Positions 43,764-53,982 of a stretch of 57,107 bases of DNA are shown here, piece by piece. Location: the NCBI GenBank assembly GCA_964547995.1, contig CAZJRB010000034.1, forward strand, positions 1 through 57,107, written 5' to 3'. The notes beneath the pieces are model-generated. The model made no database searches and had not been told where the DNA came from. It worked only from the letters and a program-made list of their open reading frames with translations. The DNA is from CAZJRB01 sp964547995 (GTDB lineage Bacteria > Planctomycetota > Planctomycetia > Pirellulales > Thermoguttaceae). A program made the position numbers and the translations under genes. Numbering within the stretch: position 1 is the stretch's first letter; each line of letters starts with the position of its first letter.

Positions 43764-46000
43764 GACGGCAGGCGGGGTTCATATCCAAGGTCCTTGTAAC
43801 GCCCGCTCTCGCTCGGGCCGGTGACGACGGTTTCCACAACCCCAACGCCAAACGCCCGGAGTATCTCGCAGGCCGCGTTGATCTTTGGGCCCTGGCTGAC
43901 GTCGCGGAGAACGGAGAGGATCGCAGCATCCACGTGCTGGCTGACAAATCGTGTGTCGGCCACCGGCAGAATAGGGCTGGCATCGACAAGAATGAAATCG
44001 TACTCCTCCCGAAGCCTCTCGAAAAGCGACCCCGCGGCGCCGTTGGCCAGGGCGGTCAGCGCCTGTCGATTCCAGCGACCGGCAGTCACCACGGCCAGAT
44101 CGCGGGTGGCCGTCTGTTGGACTACCCCGTCCAATTGGCACTCACCCCGCAGGAACTCACACACCCCGGGTTGCAACGGCAATCCGAATATCTCGTCGAA
44201 CGCCGGACGGCGGAGGTCGAAGTCGACCAGTACCGCACTGCGCTCGCTCCGTGCAAGGCTCATGGCCAATTGCGTTGCCAGCGTGGTCTTTCCCTCCCCG
44301 CCCATGGCGCTGGTGATCAGCACCACCCGAACCTGTTCCAGAGCGGCCTTCCGAAGCAACCTGGCGGCAATGCTGTCGGCCGCTTCCGTCAGTCGCGTGT
44401 GCCAGTTCATCTGCCGCTTCGGGGACGAGCCCAACTGGCGGATAGCGCGGGTGGGAATGATCGGCACCGAACCGATCACCGGCAACCCGAGCCCCCGGGA
44501 AACCTCGGTCGCCGTGTTGATGCGGCCGGCCCGCAAGTCCCACCATGCGATAAGCCCGGCGGGGAGACACAGGCCCAAAAACGCGGCCAGGGTGGTCATC
44601 GCAAGCCGGCCGGTACCGTCGGGGCTTTTTGGTTGTTTCGCCCGTTCCAGGAGCGTCACCCGCGACCGGGACCGCAGTTCCACTTTCAGTTTCTCCCTTT
44701 CGTCGGCAATTCCCTTAAGCACCTGCATGCGTTGATCGATCTCGTCCCGCATCATTTCGACCTCGATCGACGACTCCCCGAACTTCTCGGCCTCCTTTCT
44801 TTGCCCCTCGACGTCTTCCTTGAGTAGGGCCACCTGCTTCTCGTTGATGGCGATCGCGACCTTCAATTCCCGGATGTCCCGTTCGAACTCGCCCCGCCTC
44901 TTGCCTCGCATTTCCTCCCGGAGTTCCTCCACCCGCATGTCGTATTGCTGCTGGGCAAGCTGCAATTCCCGTTGTTGCCTTTCCGTGTGGGCCATATTGG
45001 TGCCCGGCACGGCGATCATGGCGTCGTAGTTCATGTCGCTTCGCCGCCAGGCGATCTCGGCGAGCATCTGCTGGGCAATCGGGTCCAACTGGACGTAGGT
45101 GTCCAACTCGAATTCGGAGATTTCATCGATGTCAATGCTCTTGAGCATGGCCGTCTTGGCCGTCAGTTCGCCGTGGGCCTGCCTGAGGGCGAGTTCGTGT
45201 CTGACCAATTCGGTCCGGTAGGTGGAAAACTGCTGCAACGCGATTTGCGTCTTCAGAAACAGAGCCCTGCTGTCTCCGGTCCCCAACTGATTGGCCAATT
45301 CCTTAAACTCCGTTCGCTTTCTCCGCACCTCCGTCTCTTTATCGGTGTAGACTCGGTCGAGTTCGCCGAGGTGGTGCTTTCGCCGGTTCCGCTCGACGTT
45401 GACGACTTCGTCGACGTACGAGTCGACCACGGCCTGCAGCAGGGTGGTCGCCGCGTACGGATCGTCCAGCGTAAGACGGACCACCATGATCTCGGCGTTT
45501 CCAGGGAAGGCAACCTTGATCCTGCCGGCAAGCCATGCCACCGGGTCGGACCGCTCAAAGACACACGGCAGCTTTCTCGCCTCGGGTTTTCGCAACGCAG
45601 CGGTAACGACGAAGGGACTGTTGACCAACTGCTGCTGGGTGCCCTTGTACACGTCGAACCTGGCCTGGGCCGTCCGTTCGGTAGTGTCGAACACGAATTT
45701 CTGTGGGGACGACGAGACTTGAAGATAAGACGTGGCGGTGTATCTCTCCCCATAACTGAACCAAACGGCCGGTGCCACGAGCCCCGCGCAGAGCACGGCA
45801 AGGACTCCTGCCATCAGCCATCGACGCCGCAGGGCGTGCAGGAGGATTAGCGGACTCGGCTTGGGCGAAAATCCCGCAGCCATCGGTCCTCCCCCGCCAC
45901 CCCACGCCGCCTCCGGTACCAACATGGCGGGCCGGACGTTGGCCATCGCGTGACTTTGAGGGGGGCGGCTCGGCAACGGTGTATCTTCATTCGTCGACAT
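43760..46000 (-). CDS. Wzc-like polysaccharide co-polymerase / tyrosine autokinase
   Basis: A 746-residue protein. A membrane segment near residues 50-75 opens a Wzz-type periplasmic domain with extended coiled coil (about 190-450), then a second membrane segment. The cytoplasmic BY-kinase domain has Walker A SAMGGEGKTTLATQ near 565, Walker A' VLVDFDLRRP near 590 and Walker B FILVDASP near 669. These proteins set chain length and regulate polymerisation or export by tyrosine autophosphorylation. The C-terminal tail is short with only two tyrosines (YKDLGYEPRLPS), not the usual cluster. The ATG at 46000 is chosen; a frame nine codons longer exists. Confidence 0.92.
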   Translation of the reverse strand: MSTNEDTPLPSRPPQSHAMANVRPAMLVPEAAWGGGGGPMAAGFSPKPSPLILLHALRRRWLMAGVLAVLCAGLVAPAVWFSYGERYTATSYLQVSSSPQKFVFDTTERTAQARFDVYKGTQQQLVNSPFVVTAALRKPEARKLPCVFERSDPVAWLAGRIKVAFPGNAEIMVVRLTLDDPYAATTLLQAVVDSYVDEVVNVERNRRKHHLGELDRVYTDKETEVRRKRTEFKELANQLGTGDSRALFLKTQIALQQFSTYRTELVRHELALRQAHGELTAKTAMLKSIDIDEISEFELDTYVQLDPIAQQMLAEIAWRRSDMNYDAMIAVPGTNMAHTERQQRELQLAQQQYDMRVEELREEMRGKRRGEFERDIRELKVAIAINEKQVALLKEDVEGQRKEAEKFGESSIEVEMMRDEIDQRMQVLKGIADEREKLKVELRSRSRVTLLERAKQPKSPDGTGRLAMTTLAAFLGLCLPAGLIAWWDLRAGRINTATEVSRGLGLPVIGSVPIIPTRAIRQLGSSPKRQMNWHTRLTEAADSIAARLLRKAALEQVRVVLITSAMGGEGKTTLATQLAMSLARSERSAVLVDFDLRRPAFDEIFGLPLQPGVCEFLRGECQLDGVVQQTATRDLAVVTAGRWNRQALTALANGAAGSLFERLREEYDFILVDASPILPVADTRFVSQHVDAAILSVLRDVSQGPKINAACEILRAFGVGVVETVVTGPSESGRYKDLGYEPRLPS

Positions 46001-46074
46001 GGATTCGTTTCTCAATTGTCCGGGCAAGTACGAAATGTCAAGGATTCCATATCAGGGCTTCTCCGCACAGACTA

Positions 46075-47001
46075 CTACGAACTACCTTCGCGCATCTTCG
46101 TGGCAAGGGAAACACTCAGCAGACTTTTCTCGACCGGCTCCAGCAGTAGTCTGGAAAGCAGCGCCATTTCGCCCCACAGGAGCAAAAGCGCCAGCGGCAT
46201 CAGCAGCAGGCCCGCCATGTCATGGCCCACTTTGGCCCCAAATTCCGGACTAACGACATAGTAAAGGATCGCCGTCAGGGTCAGCCTGACCACGTTGGCG
46301 ATGATGGCAATCGGAACGGCGCTTACGACAATGACACTCTTCTTCCATAGCTCGCAATCCAGGACAAACGCGGCCCCCACGCAGACTGCAAAGAACAACA
46401 TCAACATCCGGAGCCCGCTGCACGCCTGTGCGACATCGAGGTTGCCCGTCTCCATCTGGATTATATTTCCCTGGGCAATCGCGGGAATGCCCAGCGTCTG
46501 AATCACAAAGGTGCTCAGCACCGCCCCGACCTGTTGCAGCGGGAGACTCAGTTGCGTTGCTAGGAAGCCGGGCAGCGGCATCATGAAAGCCAGGAAGAGG
46601 ATGGACGGCCACGCCCAGTGAAACGCCCGCCAGCCGCCGATCAGTATCGTCAGCCCCGCAAAGAACGGGATCATCGAGGGCGGATCGAGCGTTTGGAACA
46701 TGAAATAGGCCGATGCCCAACGCATCGACGCCCAGACCACCAGGAAGGGGATCCCCCACCAACTCCCCCGCCATGACTGGAAGTCCACCATGTCGCGGCG
46801 AAGCCACAACAACAGCAAGGCAAAAGGAGGTACCAGGAAGCCGTGGCCATAGTGTTCCCACTCGACCCACCAGCGACCGACCAGCAGCGAGATCGGCCTC
46901 TCATAGGTGAACAGAAACAGCCCGAGCAACACCAGCCAGCCCACAAGGACCGCGGGCCGCGGCAACCGGTCTCTCCATCCCCTGAACGTGGTTTCTGTCA
47001 T
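46075..47001 (-). CDS. Exosortase (EpsH-type)
   Basis: A 308-residue integral membrane protein with eight or so membrane segments. It has the three catalytic residues of exosortases: Cys194 in ACSGLRML, Arg239 in IANVVRLTLTAIL and His260 in VGHDMAGLL. Exosortases cut C-terminal PEP-CTERM signals from exported proteins, which are then probably linked to surface glycans. The ATG at 47001 is used; a start 21 codons earlier is possible. It opens the module followed by the autokinase (74 bp), the WecA-like enzyme and EpsI. No PEP-CTERM substrate appears in the window. Confidence 0.93.
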   Translation of the reverse strand: MTETTFRGWRDRLPRPAVLVGWLVLLGLFLFTYERPISLLVGRWWVEWEHYGHGFLVPPFALLLLWLRRDMVDFQSWRGSWWGIPFLVVWASMRWASAYFMFQTLDPPSMIPFFAGLTILIGGWRAFHWAWPSILFLAFMMPLPGFLATQLSLPLQQVGAVLSTFVIQTLGIPAIAQGNIIQMETGNLDVAQACSGLRMLMLFFAVCVGAAFVLDCELWKKSVIVVSAVPIAIIANVVRLTLTAILYYVVSPEFGAKVGHDMAGLLLMPLALLLLWGEMALLSRLLLEPVEKSLLSVSLATKMREGSS

Positions 47002-47847
47002 GGGCTTTGTTGAAATTAGGGCGTGACCCGTGGTGCGGGGACCATCGAGCGTGTCGAAATCCAAGTGCCAACCTTTGCGGGAACGAGTCGTCGGGATGCC
47101 TTCAGCCTGATGTCCTAAGGGCCTCCAGGGAGGAGAACCGCCGGGACGCCGCCGGCATCGATTGACCTTGGTTCATGGTGCGGATGAGCATCCGTACCTC
47201 TAGTTTTGCCCGGCGCCACGAACAAATCAAGGGGCGGTAAAGGATTCTCTCGTTCTTGCAAAGATCAACCCTGTATTCTCTCCTGTTATGTCAATTCTAC
47301 CGATCTATCGCCTTGTGATTCGTCGATTTCCGGTGGCCCTCGATCCCATGGATCTGGCACAACCTGCAAAGACCGCAGATCCCCCTCACGGCCGCCAGGA
47401 TGTGGACCACCCGCTCTGCTACCCAACCTTGATACTTACCCCGTGCCACCCCCGGACACTTTGTCGAAAGGTATACCCACGTCCCCAACCAGCCCGGCAG
47501 ACAAGTGACCCCCTGTTGGAGGATCCGTACGCGGTGGAACCACAATGGATATCTCTGCCGGTCAAACCGGCCCCTATTGTAGACCTCACCACCTTCTATA
47601 GTGGCGGAAGTCGGTATTATTGTCAAGGATAGGGTCACCCCAAGGCATGTTTGCCCGCCATTTGCCGTATTCCGTGGGCCTCCAATTCGGGGGGCCAGGG
47701 AGGCCACTTGAATCCTCGTAACAGTTCAGCCGTCTGCGGTACGATGGCCCTCCGAGGCCGTCGCTGTGGCATCGCAAGCCCTCGACGGCCTCGGAGGGCC
47801 GTCGTACGGAGCGTTTCGCCATTCGGCTAAAGTGTTACGAATCCTCT
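47002..47847. other. Long intergenic region upstream of the exosortase module
   Basis: An 846-bp stretch with no supported gene. It should contain the leftward promoter of the exosortase-autokinase-WecA-EpsI module. The right part holds a near-perfect 25-bp inverted repeat, listed separately. A small 5-bp stem (GCCGG/CCGGC) sits at 47557-47571. A plus-strand open frame at 47288-47632 has an unlikely Pro/Arg-rich composition and no family signal. I could not identify reliable promoter boxes. Confidence 0.45.
47739..47807. repeat. 25-bp inverted repeat (possible MITE or REP-type element)
   Basis: Left arm 47739-47763 and right arm 47783-47807 are reverse complements with one mismatch in 25 bases; the loop is 19 bases. 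The arms are built on a ggccctccgaggccgtcg core. The element is intergenic, 40 bp before an ASPIC/UnbV gene fragment. I see only this copy in the window. Intergenic palindromes of this composition recur in planctomycete genomes as far as I recall, but I could not verify that here. Confidence 0.7.
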
Positions 47848-48150
47848 ATGAAGGGCGATTTTGACGTCGACGGCTATCTCGATCTGGTCACCGGCGGGCG
47901 GCTGTTCCACAATCCCGCAAGGAAAAATCACTGGCTCAAAGTGAGGCTTGCCGGCGGCAGAAAGGCCAACGCCAGTGAGATTGGCGCCCAGGTTCGCATT
48001 CGGCTCGGCGACAGAATACTCACCCGGCAGGTTGAAGGCGCAACCGGCCAAGGAAACCAAAACGACCTTACGCTGCATTTTGGGCTCGCAGCGCACACGG
48101 ATCCGCTGCGAGTGGAGATCCGTTGGCCTGACGGAACGCAGCCGGTCTAA
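47848..48150 (+). pseudogene. ASPIC/UnbV domain fragment of a CRTAC1-like protein
   Basis: A 100-residue plus-strand frame starting MKGDFDVDGYLDLVTGG, the end of an FG-GAP/VCBS calcium-binding repeat (DxDxDG form), then NHWLKVRLAGG, IGAQVRIRLGDRI and NDLTLHFGLAAHTDPLRVEI, the ASPIC/UnbV domain. Complete proteins of this type are 500-1200 residues, secreted, with many FG-GAP repeats before this domain. The N-terminal bulk is missing and the domain also ends a little early, at a stop that overlaps the convergent pntB stop. It is therefore a remnant, probably untranslated. It is one of only two supported plus-strand segments. Confidence 0.8.
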
Positions 48151-49541
48151 CTTTCCTTCAGCGCGGCCACCAGATCGAGGATGGCCTTCTTGCCGTCGCC
48201 GAAGTACATCAGCGTGTTGTCCATGGCGAACAGCGGGTTCGGAATGCCAGCAAATCCCGGGCTGAGGCTTCGCTTGATGACGACCACGGTCCGCGCCTGA
48301 TCGACGTTGATGATGGGCATGCCGGCGATCGGGCTTTGGGGATTGGTCCGGGCATCCGGATTCACCACGTCGTTGGCCCCGATCACCAGGGCCACGTCGG
48401 TCTGGGCCATGGTCGGATTGATCGCATCCATCTCCTTGAGTTGCTCGTAAGGGACTTTCGCTTCGGCCAGCAGCACGTTCATGTGGCCCGGCATGCGGCC
48501 GGCGACCGGATGGATTGCGAACTCGACCTCGATGCCACGCGACTGGAGCAGGTTGGCCAGATCGCGGACGGCGTATTGTGCCTGGGCAACCGCCATGCCG
48601 TAGCCGGGCACGATCACCGCACGCCGGGCCGTGTCGTAGAGCATTGCCGCTTCGTCGGCCGAGGTCGACTTGATCTTGCCTGCGTAGATTTCGTCGGCGG
48701 AGGCCGTATCTTCCGACGGCTGGAGAACGCCGAAGAGCACATGGGCCAGCGAGCGATTCATGGCCTTGCACATGATCGACGTGAGGATCAACCCGGACGC
48801 ACCCACCAGCGAACCGGCAACAATCAACACGCTGTTACCCAGCACAAATCCGGTCGCGCAGGCCGCCAGCCCGCTATAAGAATTCAGCAGCGCAATGACA
48901 ACCGGCATGTCGGCCCCGCCGATTGGATTCGTGAGCGTTACGCCCAGCACCGAGGCCACCGCCACCAGCAGCAAGTAGATCCAAATATGCTCCGGGTAGA
49001 TTGCCCCGTAGCAGGCCAAGGCTACGGCGACAATCCCCAACAGTAGGTTTAGCAGTTGTCTGGCCGGGTATTGGAACGGTTTCTTGAATGCCTTGATCTC
49101 CTGAAGCTTGGCGAAGGCGACCAGGCTTCCCCAGAAAGTCACGGCGCCGATCAGCCCGGAAGCGGCGACGGCCACGGCGACGTCGAGTTCGGGCGGGGTG
49201 CCGGCTCGGACGCTCTTGATCAGTTCCGCGCCGGCAACCAGCACGGAGGCCCCGCCGCCGAACCCGTTGAACAAGGCCACCAACTGGGGCATCGCCGTCA
49301 TCTTGACCGTGATTGCCAGCACGGCCCCGATCGCCCCGCCGATGACAATCCCCGCGATAATCATCCCAAAACCGAGCACTTCCTGATGGAACAGCGTGGC
49401 TACTATCGCGATGAGCATCCCCATCGCCCCGAGCAGGTTTCCCCGTACTGCCGTGCGCGGATGCGTGAGCCCCTTCAGTCCGAAAATGAACAGAACGGCC
49501 GCAAGCAGATAAGCCAGTTGGATCAAGGTGTCCTTTTCCAC
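48147..49541 (-). CDS. pntB: NAD(P) transhydrogenase subunit beta
   Basis: A 464-residue protein, the normal length for PntB. The N-terminal half has eight to nine membrane segments (the proton channel), with GFGGGASVLVAGAEL and VTFWGSLVAFAKLQEIKAF; the C-terminal part is the NADP-binding domain III with VPGYGMAVAQAQYAV and GANDVVNPDARTNPQSPI. It moves hydride between NAD(H) and NADP(H) with proton flow. The start is a GTG at 49541, 2 bp after the stop of pntAB; a longer frame to 49961 only reads through the neighbour in another frame. It is the last gene of the operon. Confidence 0.95.
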   Translation of the reverse strand: MEKDTLIQLAYLLAAVLFIFGLKGLTHPRTAVRGNLLGAMGMLIAIVATLFHQEVLGFGMIIAGIVIGGAIGAVLAITVKMTAMPQLVALFNGFGGGASVLVAGAELIKSVRAGTPPELDVAVAVAASGLIGAVTFWGSLVAFAKLQEIKAFKKPFQYPARQLLNLLLGIVAVALACYGAIYPEHIWIYLLLVAVASVLGVTLTNPIGGADMPVVIALLNSYSGLAACATGFVLGNSVLIVAGSLVGASGLILTSIMCKAMNRSLAHVLFGVLQPSEDTASADEIYAGKIKSTSADEAAMLYDTARRAVIVPGYGMAVAQAQYAVRDLANLLQSRGIEVEFAIHPVAGRMPGHMNVLLAEAKVPYEQLKEMDAINPTMAQTDVALVIGANDVVNPDARTNPQSPIAGMPIINVDQARTVVVIKRSLSPGFAGIPNPLFAMDNTLMYFGDGKKAILDLVAALKES

Positions 49542-49543
49542 AG

Positions 49544-49911
<368 letters not shown>

Positions 49912-49912
<1 letters not shown>

Positions 49913-51201
49913 CAGTTATTTCCTCCGTCATTGTCGGCGTCTTCTTCGCCATTGCCTGCACCGGCAGCCGGTCCGGCGGTTTCCGCTGCTGCTTCCTGCG
50001 ACTTTGCTTCCTCAGTCGCGGGCACGTCCGCTTCCTCCGGCGGCGAGGACGGCTCGATCCCGAGCGCGTCGCACACCCGCGGGTTAACGATGTTGCCGTC
50101 GTGGGTAATCAACGTGTCGCGGATGATTTCATCTTCCAGATCGAGATTGATTTTACCTTCGGCGACCAGGTACAGCAGGAAGGTAGTGATGTTCTTGGCG
50201 TACATCTGGCTGGCATGATACGGCACGCCGGAGGGCAGGTTCGTCGGCCCGAGGATCGATACGCCACCGATGACGACGGTTTCGCCGGGCGAGGTCAATT
50301 CGCAGTTACCGCCCCGCTCGGCCGCCAGATCGACGATGACCGACCCCGGCACCATACGGTCGACCATTTCGGCGGTTACCAGCGTCGGGGCCTTCTTGCC
50401 GGGAACGGCTGCCGTGGTCACAACGACGTCACTTTCGGCAATGGTTTGGCCGACCAATTCACGCTGTTTCTGGAGGAACTCCTCGCCCATTTCCTTGGCG
50501 TAACCACCTTTGTCCTCGGCGTCGCCGGTCTCGAGTTCCAATTGCACGAATTTTGCCCCGAGACTTTCGACCTGCTCGGCCGCGGCAGGGCGAATGTCGT
50601 TCGCCGACACGACGGCTCCGAGTCGCTTCGCGGTGGCGATTGCCTGCAACCCGGCAACACCGGCCCCCATGATGAATACCTTTGCCGGGGCAACGGTTCC
50701 GGCGGCCGTCATCAACATGGGGAACATCTTCGGCAGCTTCTCGGCGGCCAGCAACACTGCCCGATAGCCGGCCACCGTGGCCATCGACGAGAGGACGTCC
50801 ATGCTCTGGGCCCTGGTAATTCGGGGAAGCAATTCGAGCGCGAACAGGGTCACGCCGCGCCCGGCGAGCGCTTCAGCCGCGTGTGGAGTTCCCAGCGGAT
50901 CGCACATGCCGATGACTGCCTGACCTTTGCGGAAATGTTCGAGGTCGGCCCGACCGGCGTCCGGATTGGCGCCGGCGGCGCGGACTTGCAGGATCACATC
51001 AGCGGCGAAAAGGTCCTCGCGTTCGGAAACAATCTTTGCCCCGCTGTCGACGTATTGCTGATCGGGGAATCCGGCCGACTCGCCGGCCGAACTCTCCACC
51101 AGCACTTCCAATCCGGCTTTGGCAAGTTGCGCGACGGACGCCGGGATCAGCGATACCCGATTTTCACCAGGATAGCTTTCTTGAGGTACTGCAACGATCA
51201 T
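49912..51201 (-). CDS. pntAA: NAD(P) transhydrogenase subunit alpha, part 1
   Basis: A 429-residue NAD-binding domain I subunit, related to alanine dehydrogenase. It starts MIVAVPQESYPGENRVSLIP, has the Rossmann motif VFIMGAGVAGLQAIATAKRL and a VIVDLAAERGGNCELT stretch. The last 50 residues are a low-complexity Ala/Glu tail (PPEEADVPATEEAKSQE) not found in typical PntAA. The ATG at 51201 is used because the sequence before it has no family character. It opens the pntAA-pntAB-pntB operon, which is unrelated to glycan synthesis and provides NADPH. Confidence 0.95.
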
Positions 51202-51317
51202 GGCCTTCTCGAAGAAAGGATGTATTCTCCAACAAATATACCGCGAGTTCCTGTAAAGAACAATTGTGGGCGGTAGGGGGCGGCCAACCCCACTGCGAAG
51301 CCGCAAGCGACGATCTT

Positions 51318-53735
51318 CTAGCGTTCCGCGCCGGCGCGGATCATTCGGATGCCGAAGACAGCCGCGATTTCGTTTCCGCCGATCGCCTGGAAACGGACTG
51401 TTACTTTCTTTTTGCCCTTGACCAACTCCGCGGGAACGGGGTACTCGACGTCAAAGAACCGCAGAGGACCGCGCCTCGGGATCGTCTGCTTTTTCAGCAA
51501 TTGCCCGTCGATCTGAATCTCGAAAGTCCGTTTCCGCCATTCGTCATGGTTATAGGTGACCATCAAAGCCATGGGGTGCGCCGGCTCGACCGGCAGATCG
51601 AACGAGAACCACTTCTTCCCGCGGCGGCCGGCGCGACCCATCACCCGGACCGGCCGGGAGTCCTCGCCCTGATAGTTGAAATCCCGCTCCGGCTGCATCT
51701 CGCCGGGTTGCACAAAGGCGACCGTGGCCGCTTCGAGCCTGCGATGTCGCTCCTGCCGAACGGCGTAGTCCGCTTTTTCCTTCTCCCATTCGGCCGGCGT
51801 GAACAGGTCCCAATAGACGGCGTAGGTCCGCCGGTGCAAGCGGTAGAAGGACATGAAGTCCACGTCACGGTCGCGGCCAACGCCGTCGGTACGGAATTGG
51901 CCCGGCTTGTCCTTGATCGGCTTGAGCCACTCGCTGACCGGCCGCTCGGCCGCAACGAACACGGGCACTTTCAGTTGCCAGGTGAGGGCGTCTCTTTTGA
52001 GGTCCTTTTGATTTTCCGGGCCCAAGTCGCCGGCCAGCACCAGCGGCCCCCACATAATCGCAGCACGCCGCGAGTTGTCGGGCAGCGGCTCCAGCCGTAG
52101 CGTCTTGGGCAGCGTCAGGGCAACCTCGTCGCCGGTCTTCCAAGTACGCTCCAATTCAACATAGGAACCCGGCTCGGGCAACTTGTTGACGGCTTTGCCG
52201 TTGACCTTGACGCTGAATCCCTTACCCGCCCAAGCCGGACGCCGCATCGCCAAGGTGAACCGCTCCGGTGCTTTCAGGTTGAGCTTCAGTGTTGCCGATT
52301 CGCCTTCCGGGAAATCGGTTTCCATGGCCAGATTCACGCCGGCCGATTTCCACTCGGCCGTGGACGGCACATACAAGTTCACCCAGAGCCGGTCGCCCGC
52401 TTCGTAGTAGATCCCGTCGCCGTGAAGTGCGTGGCTCTCCATGCCCGTTCCCACGCAGCAGGTGAAGCTGCCGAACATGTTCTGGTACTCGTGGCGCACC
52501 CCCCGCCCGACCGGCACCATGTAGCAGGTCCGCCCGTCCTCCGGATCCATCGAGGCAAGAATATGGTTGAATAGCGCCCGCTCGTGGAATTCGGCGTAGT
52601 GCGCGTCGGGCCGAATCGAAAAGAGGCGGCGGGTGAGTTTGAGCATGTTGTAGACGTTGCACGTCTCGGCAGTCCGCCCGTCGACGCGGTCGCTCAGCAT
52701 GTCGGGCTTGGCAAAATACTCGGCCTTGCCGTGACCGCCGGTAGCGAAGCTGTGGTGCTGCACCACCTGGTCCCAGAAAAAACCGGCCGCGATCAGATCG
52801 CCCGGATCGCCCGTATAGGCAAAGCGATCGGCCGCGCCGACGAGCTTGGGCACCTGCGTGTTGGCATGTTTGCCGGGCAGGGAATCCTGGTGGCGCTTGA
52901 GCGGCTCGACGACGTCGCGATGCTCGAATCGGTAGGAAAGGTCGAGCCACCGCCGGTCGCCCGTGTCGGCGTAGAGATCGGCCATCACCTCGTTCATGCC
53001 GCCAAACTCGGTGTTGAGCATCTGCTGTACCTGGGCATCGGTCAGCTTCGAGAGAATCTGCTCGGCCCACTCGGCAAACTTGACCTCGAGTTCCAGGGCC
53101 GTGCGATGGCCCGTGTAGCGATAGGCGTCGCGCAAGCCGGCATACATCTTGTGCAGGACGTACCACGGCGCCCAAAGGCCGTTCAGATCGAATCCGCCGG
53201 AGCGGATATCTCCCTTGGCTACCTTATCAAAGCACTCGCGGCCACCCTCCATGGCACAGAGAAAGCCGTCGCCGTGCTTGTCTTGCACCTCCTTCAGTTC
53301 CTTGACCATATAGTCGGCTCGCTCTTTGAATCGCTTGTCGCCGGTGGCGGCCCACATCAGACTCACGGCCGAGAGGTAATGTCCGGCGATGTGGCCGGTG
53401 ATATTCCGTCCGCCGCCATCCCAGCCGCCGTAAGGTTTCGCCTTCGGCTCCAGACCCGCCCGTTGGCGGAAATAGGACAGCATCCGGTCGGGTTCGAGTT
53501 TCAGGAGGTATTCGGCGTCGAGTTCCTGGGCGTGCTTCAACGGTCCGCCGGTCAGCCGGACCGCCGACAGCGGGAGAGGACGAGCGGCGCGGGCGCTGAC
53601 ATCCGCAATCGGCTCGGCAGCGAAAGCAGCGACCGTGAAGAACGTGCAACAGGCGGAGGTCAGCAACGGGACGTTGCTGTTCCGTTGCTGCGATGCCGAA
53701 TGCCAAAGGTACGGTGGACTATCCATAGCACTCAT
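51318..53735 (-). CDS. Secreted GH127-family glycoside hydrolase
   Basis: An 805-residue protein with a signal-peptide-like N-terminus (hydrophobic stretch VPLLTSACCTFFTVAAFA followed by AEP). The catalytic (alpha/alpha)6 domain of the DUF1680/GH127 type includes GGWDGGGRNITGHIAGHYLS, the TAETCN block (Glu357 and Cys359) and a FTCCVGTGMESHALHGD block (Cys426-Cys427); these match the Glu and zinc-binding cysteines of beta-L-arabinofuranosidase HypBA1. A long beta-rich C-terminus follows. The family removes beta-L-arabinofuranose or other pentoses from plant or algal glycans. The ATG at 53735 has a GGAG site 8 bp upstream. It is expected outside the cytoplasm. Confidence 0.88.
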   Translation of the reverse strand: MSAMDSPPYLWHSASQQRNSNVPLLTSACCTFFTVAAFAAEPIADVSARAARPLPLSAVRLTGGPLKHAQELDAEYLLKLEPDRMLSYFRQRAGLEPKAKPYGGWDGGGRNITGHIAGHYLSAVSLMWAATGDKRFKERADYMVKELKEVQDKHGDGFLCAMEGGRECFDKVAKGDIRSGGFDLNGLWAPWYVLHKMYAGLRDAYRYTGHRTALELEVKFAEWAEQILSKLTDAQVQQMLNTEFGGMNEVMADLYADTGDRRWLDLSYRFEHRDVVEPLKRHQDSLPGKHANTQVPKLVGAADRFAYTGDPGDLIAAGFFWDQVVQHHSFATGGHGKAEYFAKPDMLSDRVDGRTAETCNVYNMLKLTRRLFSIRPDAHYAEFHERALFNHILASMDPEDGRTCYMVPVGRGVRHEYQNMFGSFTCCVGTGMESHALHGDGIYYEAGDRLWVNLYVPSTAEWKSAGVNLAMETDFPEGESATLKLNLKAPERFTLAMRRPAWAGKGFSVKVNGKAVNKLPEPGSYVELERTWKTGDEVALTLPKTLRLEPLPDNSRRAAIMWGPLVLAGDLGPENQKDLKRDALTWQLKVPVFVAAERPVSEWLKPIKDKPGQFRTDGVGRDRDVDFMSFYRLHRRTYAVYWDLFTPAEWEKEKADYAVRQERHRRLEAATVAFVQPGEMQPERDFNYQGEDSRPVRVMGRAGRRGKKWFSFDLPVEPAHPMALMVTYNHDEWRKRTFEIQIDGQLLKKQTIPRRGPLRFFDVEYPVPAELVKGKKKVTVRFQAIGGNEIAAVFGIRMIRAGAER

Positions 53736-53982
53736 ATGTACATCTCCATTTTCTAAAGCAATCACGTATTGTCAAAATCTTCCGCCACTCCCCGTCACCA
53801 TGATACCACGAATCCGGCACTTCGCAACCAACCGCCGCACGCACTATTGGCACCCGTTGCAGGTGGCGGCGGGTTGGCTGATGTTGGCCACCGGCCTACC
53901 CGGAACCGGCCGTCACTCATTATGCGCCCGTGGACAGCGTGGCGTCGCCGTTGCTCAAGATTCGGCTGAGATTCGAGGAAAG

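Noticed and set aside
47288..47632. A 114-codon plus-strand frame in the intergenic region
   Set aside because: Pro/Arg-rich composition, no ribosome site and no recognisable family.
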